Shown: in pieces, positions 63,601-64,000 of the stretch
Numbering within the stretch: the stretch's first letter is position 1
Layout: every line of letters starts with the position of its first letter
NCBI GenBank assembly: GCA_934401915.1
Contig: CAKRSV010000001.1
Span: forward strand, 186,001-250,000
DNA: 64,000 bases
DNA from: an uncultured Lachnospiraceae bacterium
Lineage (GTDB): Bacteria > Bacillota > Clostridia > Lachnospirales > Lachnospiraceae
Direction: 5' to 3'
Program-made: the position numbers and the translations under genes
The notes under the pieces: model-generated
Told to the model about the DNA's origin: nothing
The model's input: only the letters and a program-made list of their open reading frames with translations
The model's database searches: none

Positions 63601-64000
63601 GTAACTCCCGTATCGAGAACCGCAACCTTGACATTCTGACCGGTATAGCCATTTGCCCAGGCATAATTCGAGCCAATATATTCATGCTGCCACTGGTAAT
63701 TGCTGCTGGTAATGCTCAGCGCCGGATCGGAAACTGCCTGTGCAGAGCTGTCCTGTGCATTTTCCTCTTCTGTCTCCTCCAGCACTTCTTCCGTGACCTC
63801 CAGCCCCTCCGGCGTGGTATAGGTCTGCTCTTCCAGAATTTCCTCTTCATGCGCATAGCGATAATAGTTCGGCCATACCGCCGGAAGATTCTCTTCCTCT
63901 GACGCCCCCGCGCTTACCGCCTGTGCAACTGTCACTTCCTCTCCAAGTGCAAGGAGTAGAATGTCGTTCTCATAGCTGATGATGTCGGCGCAGTACCCTT
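60684..64000 (-). CDS. Secreted subtilisin-like protease with Ig-like repeats, N-terminus cut by window edge
   Basis: The frame is open from the stop at 60684 to the window end, so the signal peptide and start are missing; more than 1,100 residues are visible. Counting from a GTG at 63935, the S8 triad is D108 (VAVLDTGV), H141 (GHGSHVAG) and S294 (SGTSMACP), with N233 in SAGNDG as the oxyanion residue. An acidic propeptide-like stretch precedes the domain. A chitobiase-C-like domain (about 365-455) and roughly five bacterial Ig-like segments follow, several carrying an AAQRxxGVSxSxxGK block. No LPxTG anchor or C-terminal repeat for wall binding is seen. Confidence 0.9.
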   Translation of the reverse strand, partial: GYCADIISYENDILLLALGEEVTVAQAVSAGASEEENLPAVWPNYYRYAHEEEILEEQTYTTPEGLEVTEEVLEETEEENAQDSSAQAVSDPALSITSSNYQWQHEYIGSNYAWANGYTGQNVKVAVLDTGVTPGNADLPSSTVVANVNCSTAGSTDDSYGHGSHVAGIIAATRNNGSYGAGVAPDSKIYNIKVLNDNGGGNDKQICNGIEEAIKQDVDIINMSLGGPGYNQVMQDAIDKAYEAGIAVFVSAGNDGTSGMLYPAAYKHVICVAAVNRGGARAGFSNYGSWVDLSAPGESIYSTLRTGAGTKSGTSMACPVAAGEAAVLLASGKIKADKGSRRVDELERVMKNNAISTGTSGMGAGVTSLTKALGISGAADKPKTPAITLTPDADKQRVSVSMQGYGDVDIYYTTNGKTPSYQEYVNPPASGAGSTKLFTGDFTINDAAKGTIKAIAVNASGVSSAVRSVTYQLKPYVTGITITGIRQVARGKSIQLKAEVLPAYATNKAVTWELSDINGTALDAKQQRELGVSLSSSGKLTASAKATTGNYKICAIAKDAGKKASKSETVTVLESVKVKSVGLGISKKDFTLPYEGYYYLSNDLKAVDVEGNALKASDMIWQSSNPAVVEVSSIGALSPKKAGKATVTVMANDSSGKKATVAVTVKQLVQSVTVTGVSTIAAGKSATFQAVAAPATANNKKVTWSLYDYSTGDEMSATAQRRKGVSINKNGKVTTTKKAVGGKYKVTAVAADGSQEADSAVFTVKTGAIQKIAFTDKSYSKVKIFRVKATADTPTSAKIEAEIKGSNDCDKSAYTVKNSNPAVAKVSSSETQGIITITVTATGKMTGKTTVTIEANDGSGKKASSTVTVCNPAASVDVSASTVTSWKSDGSCDAAIVPGKSLQMKARVATSYGAVSDKGVTWELCDSGQQKMDAAAQRQAGVSISASGKMKAAKNAATNKTYKVRAIAKDGSGTKGIYTVKIVAPATYVRAKTTAGVVLTDYEKKDGKTVQSVYLCHVLPDNNGVQQMMKYKIESDGATDSAKKYYSVSSSNSKIIEVTTSNGYMYLTPRKLGTARITLSTTDGSGTKITYVFKVVPDDVETKK

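Noticed and set aside
1..64000. CRISPR arrays, insertion sequences, prophage or integrated plasmid
   Set aside because: No regularly spaced direct repeats, transposase, integrase or phage structural genes were seen on either strand.

Overview
The window is a piece of chromosome from a low-to-mid G+C Firmicute, most likely a motile member of the Lachnospiraceae (Clostridia); the species cannot be named from the sequence. The evidence is the set of Firmicute gene neighbourhoods: rpsF-ssb-rpsR, cdaA-cdaR-glmM, mbl-flhO-flhP-like, ireB-ruvX-DUF1292, trmR next to a U32 peptidase, and type III glutamine synthetase. Almost every gene is on the minus strand. The only plus-strand genes are two short monocistrons, at 39.1 kb and 51.8 kb. 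No transposase, prophage or CRISPR array is visible, so most of this is core genome. One accessory-looking block lies at 1.0-10.7 kb.

Layout, given here in coordinate order (transcription mostly runs from high to low). 1-0.9 kb: 5' part of the c-di-AMP phosphodiesterase gene gdpP, cut by the window edge. 1.0-10.7 kb: seven-gene exopolysaccharide locus. It holds an SGNH hydrolase with a degenerate deacetylase domain, a PilZ-linked processive family-2 glycosyltransferase, a second deacetylase-like membrane protein, a GH18-like lipoprotein, a DUF4358 lipoprotein, an MBOAT O-acyltransferase and a DHHW/AlgJ-like protein. It sits between rpsR and gdpP. 11.0-16.8 kb: rpsR, ssb, rpsF, DUF951, a sirtuin, leuA, HPr and glmM. 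16.8-20.8 kb: cdaR, cdaA, two membrane proteins of unknown function and a flagellar-type zinc-ribbon protein. 20.8-27.0 kb: comF, recD2, a FlgJ-like rod protein, two flagellar rod/hook proteins and an MreB-family actin. 27-32 kb: uvrA and uvrB. 32-39 kb: a membrane GGDEF protein, ctpA, an M23 coiled-coil hydrolase, ftsX, ftsE and a PucR/CdaR regulator. 39-42 kb: yjfB (plus strand), a CPBP protease, cvfB, an acyl-ACP thioesterase and tRNA-Gln(CUG). 42-52 kb: glnN with an attenuator-like leader, a U32 protein, trmR, an MltG-like fragment, ylbF, rnj, DUF1292, ruvX, ireB, mtaB and an HPr-like gene (plus strand). 52-64 kb: thiI, a cysteine desulfurase, rsmE, vanZ, prmA, telA, xpaC, a DUF3048 lipoprotein and a secreted subtilase cut by the right edge.

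How the parts fit. Both cyclic dinucleotide systems appear: synthesis (cdaA, cdaR) and breakdown (gdpP) of c-di-AMP, and a GGDEF cyclase plus a PilZ glycosyltransferase for c-di-GMP. The ftsE-ftsX-M23 hydrolase-CtpA set is a division-linked wall-remodelling unit. Several genes serve tRNA and rRNA modification (mtaB, thiI with its sulfur donor, trmR with the U32 protein, rsmE). Flagellar genes are dispersed in small groups.

The points most worth a second look are: (1) the exopolysaccharide locus with its N-terminal PilZ and degenerate deacetylase domains; (2) a repeated intergenic element whose stem covaries between copies at 4.1 kb and 14.9 kb, with a partial copy at 21.5 kb, each copy ending in the ribosome binding site of the next gene; (3) an HPr-like protein that keeps the regulatory serine but lacks the catalytic histidine; (4) the glnN leader, where two hairpins are mutually exclusive.
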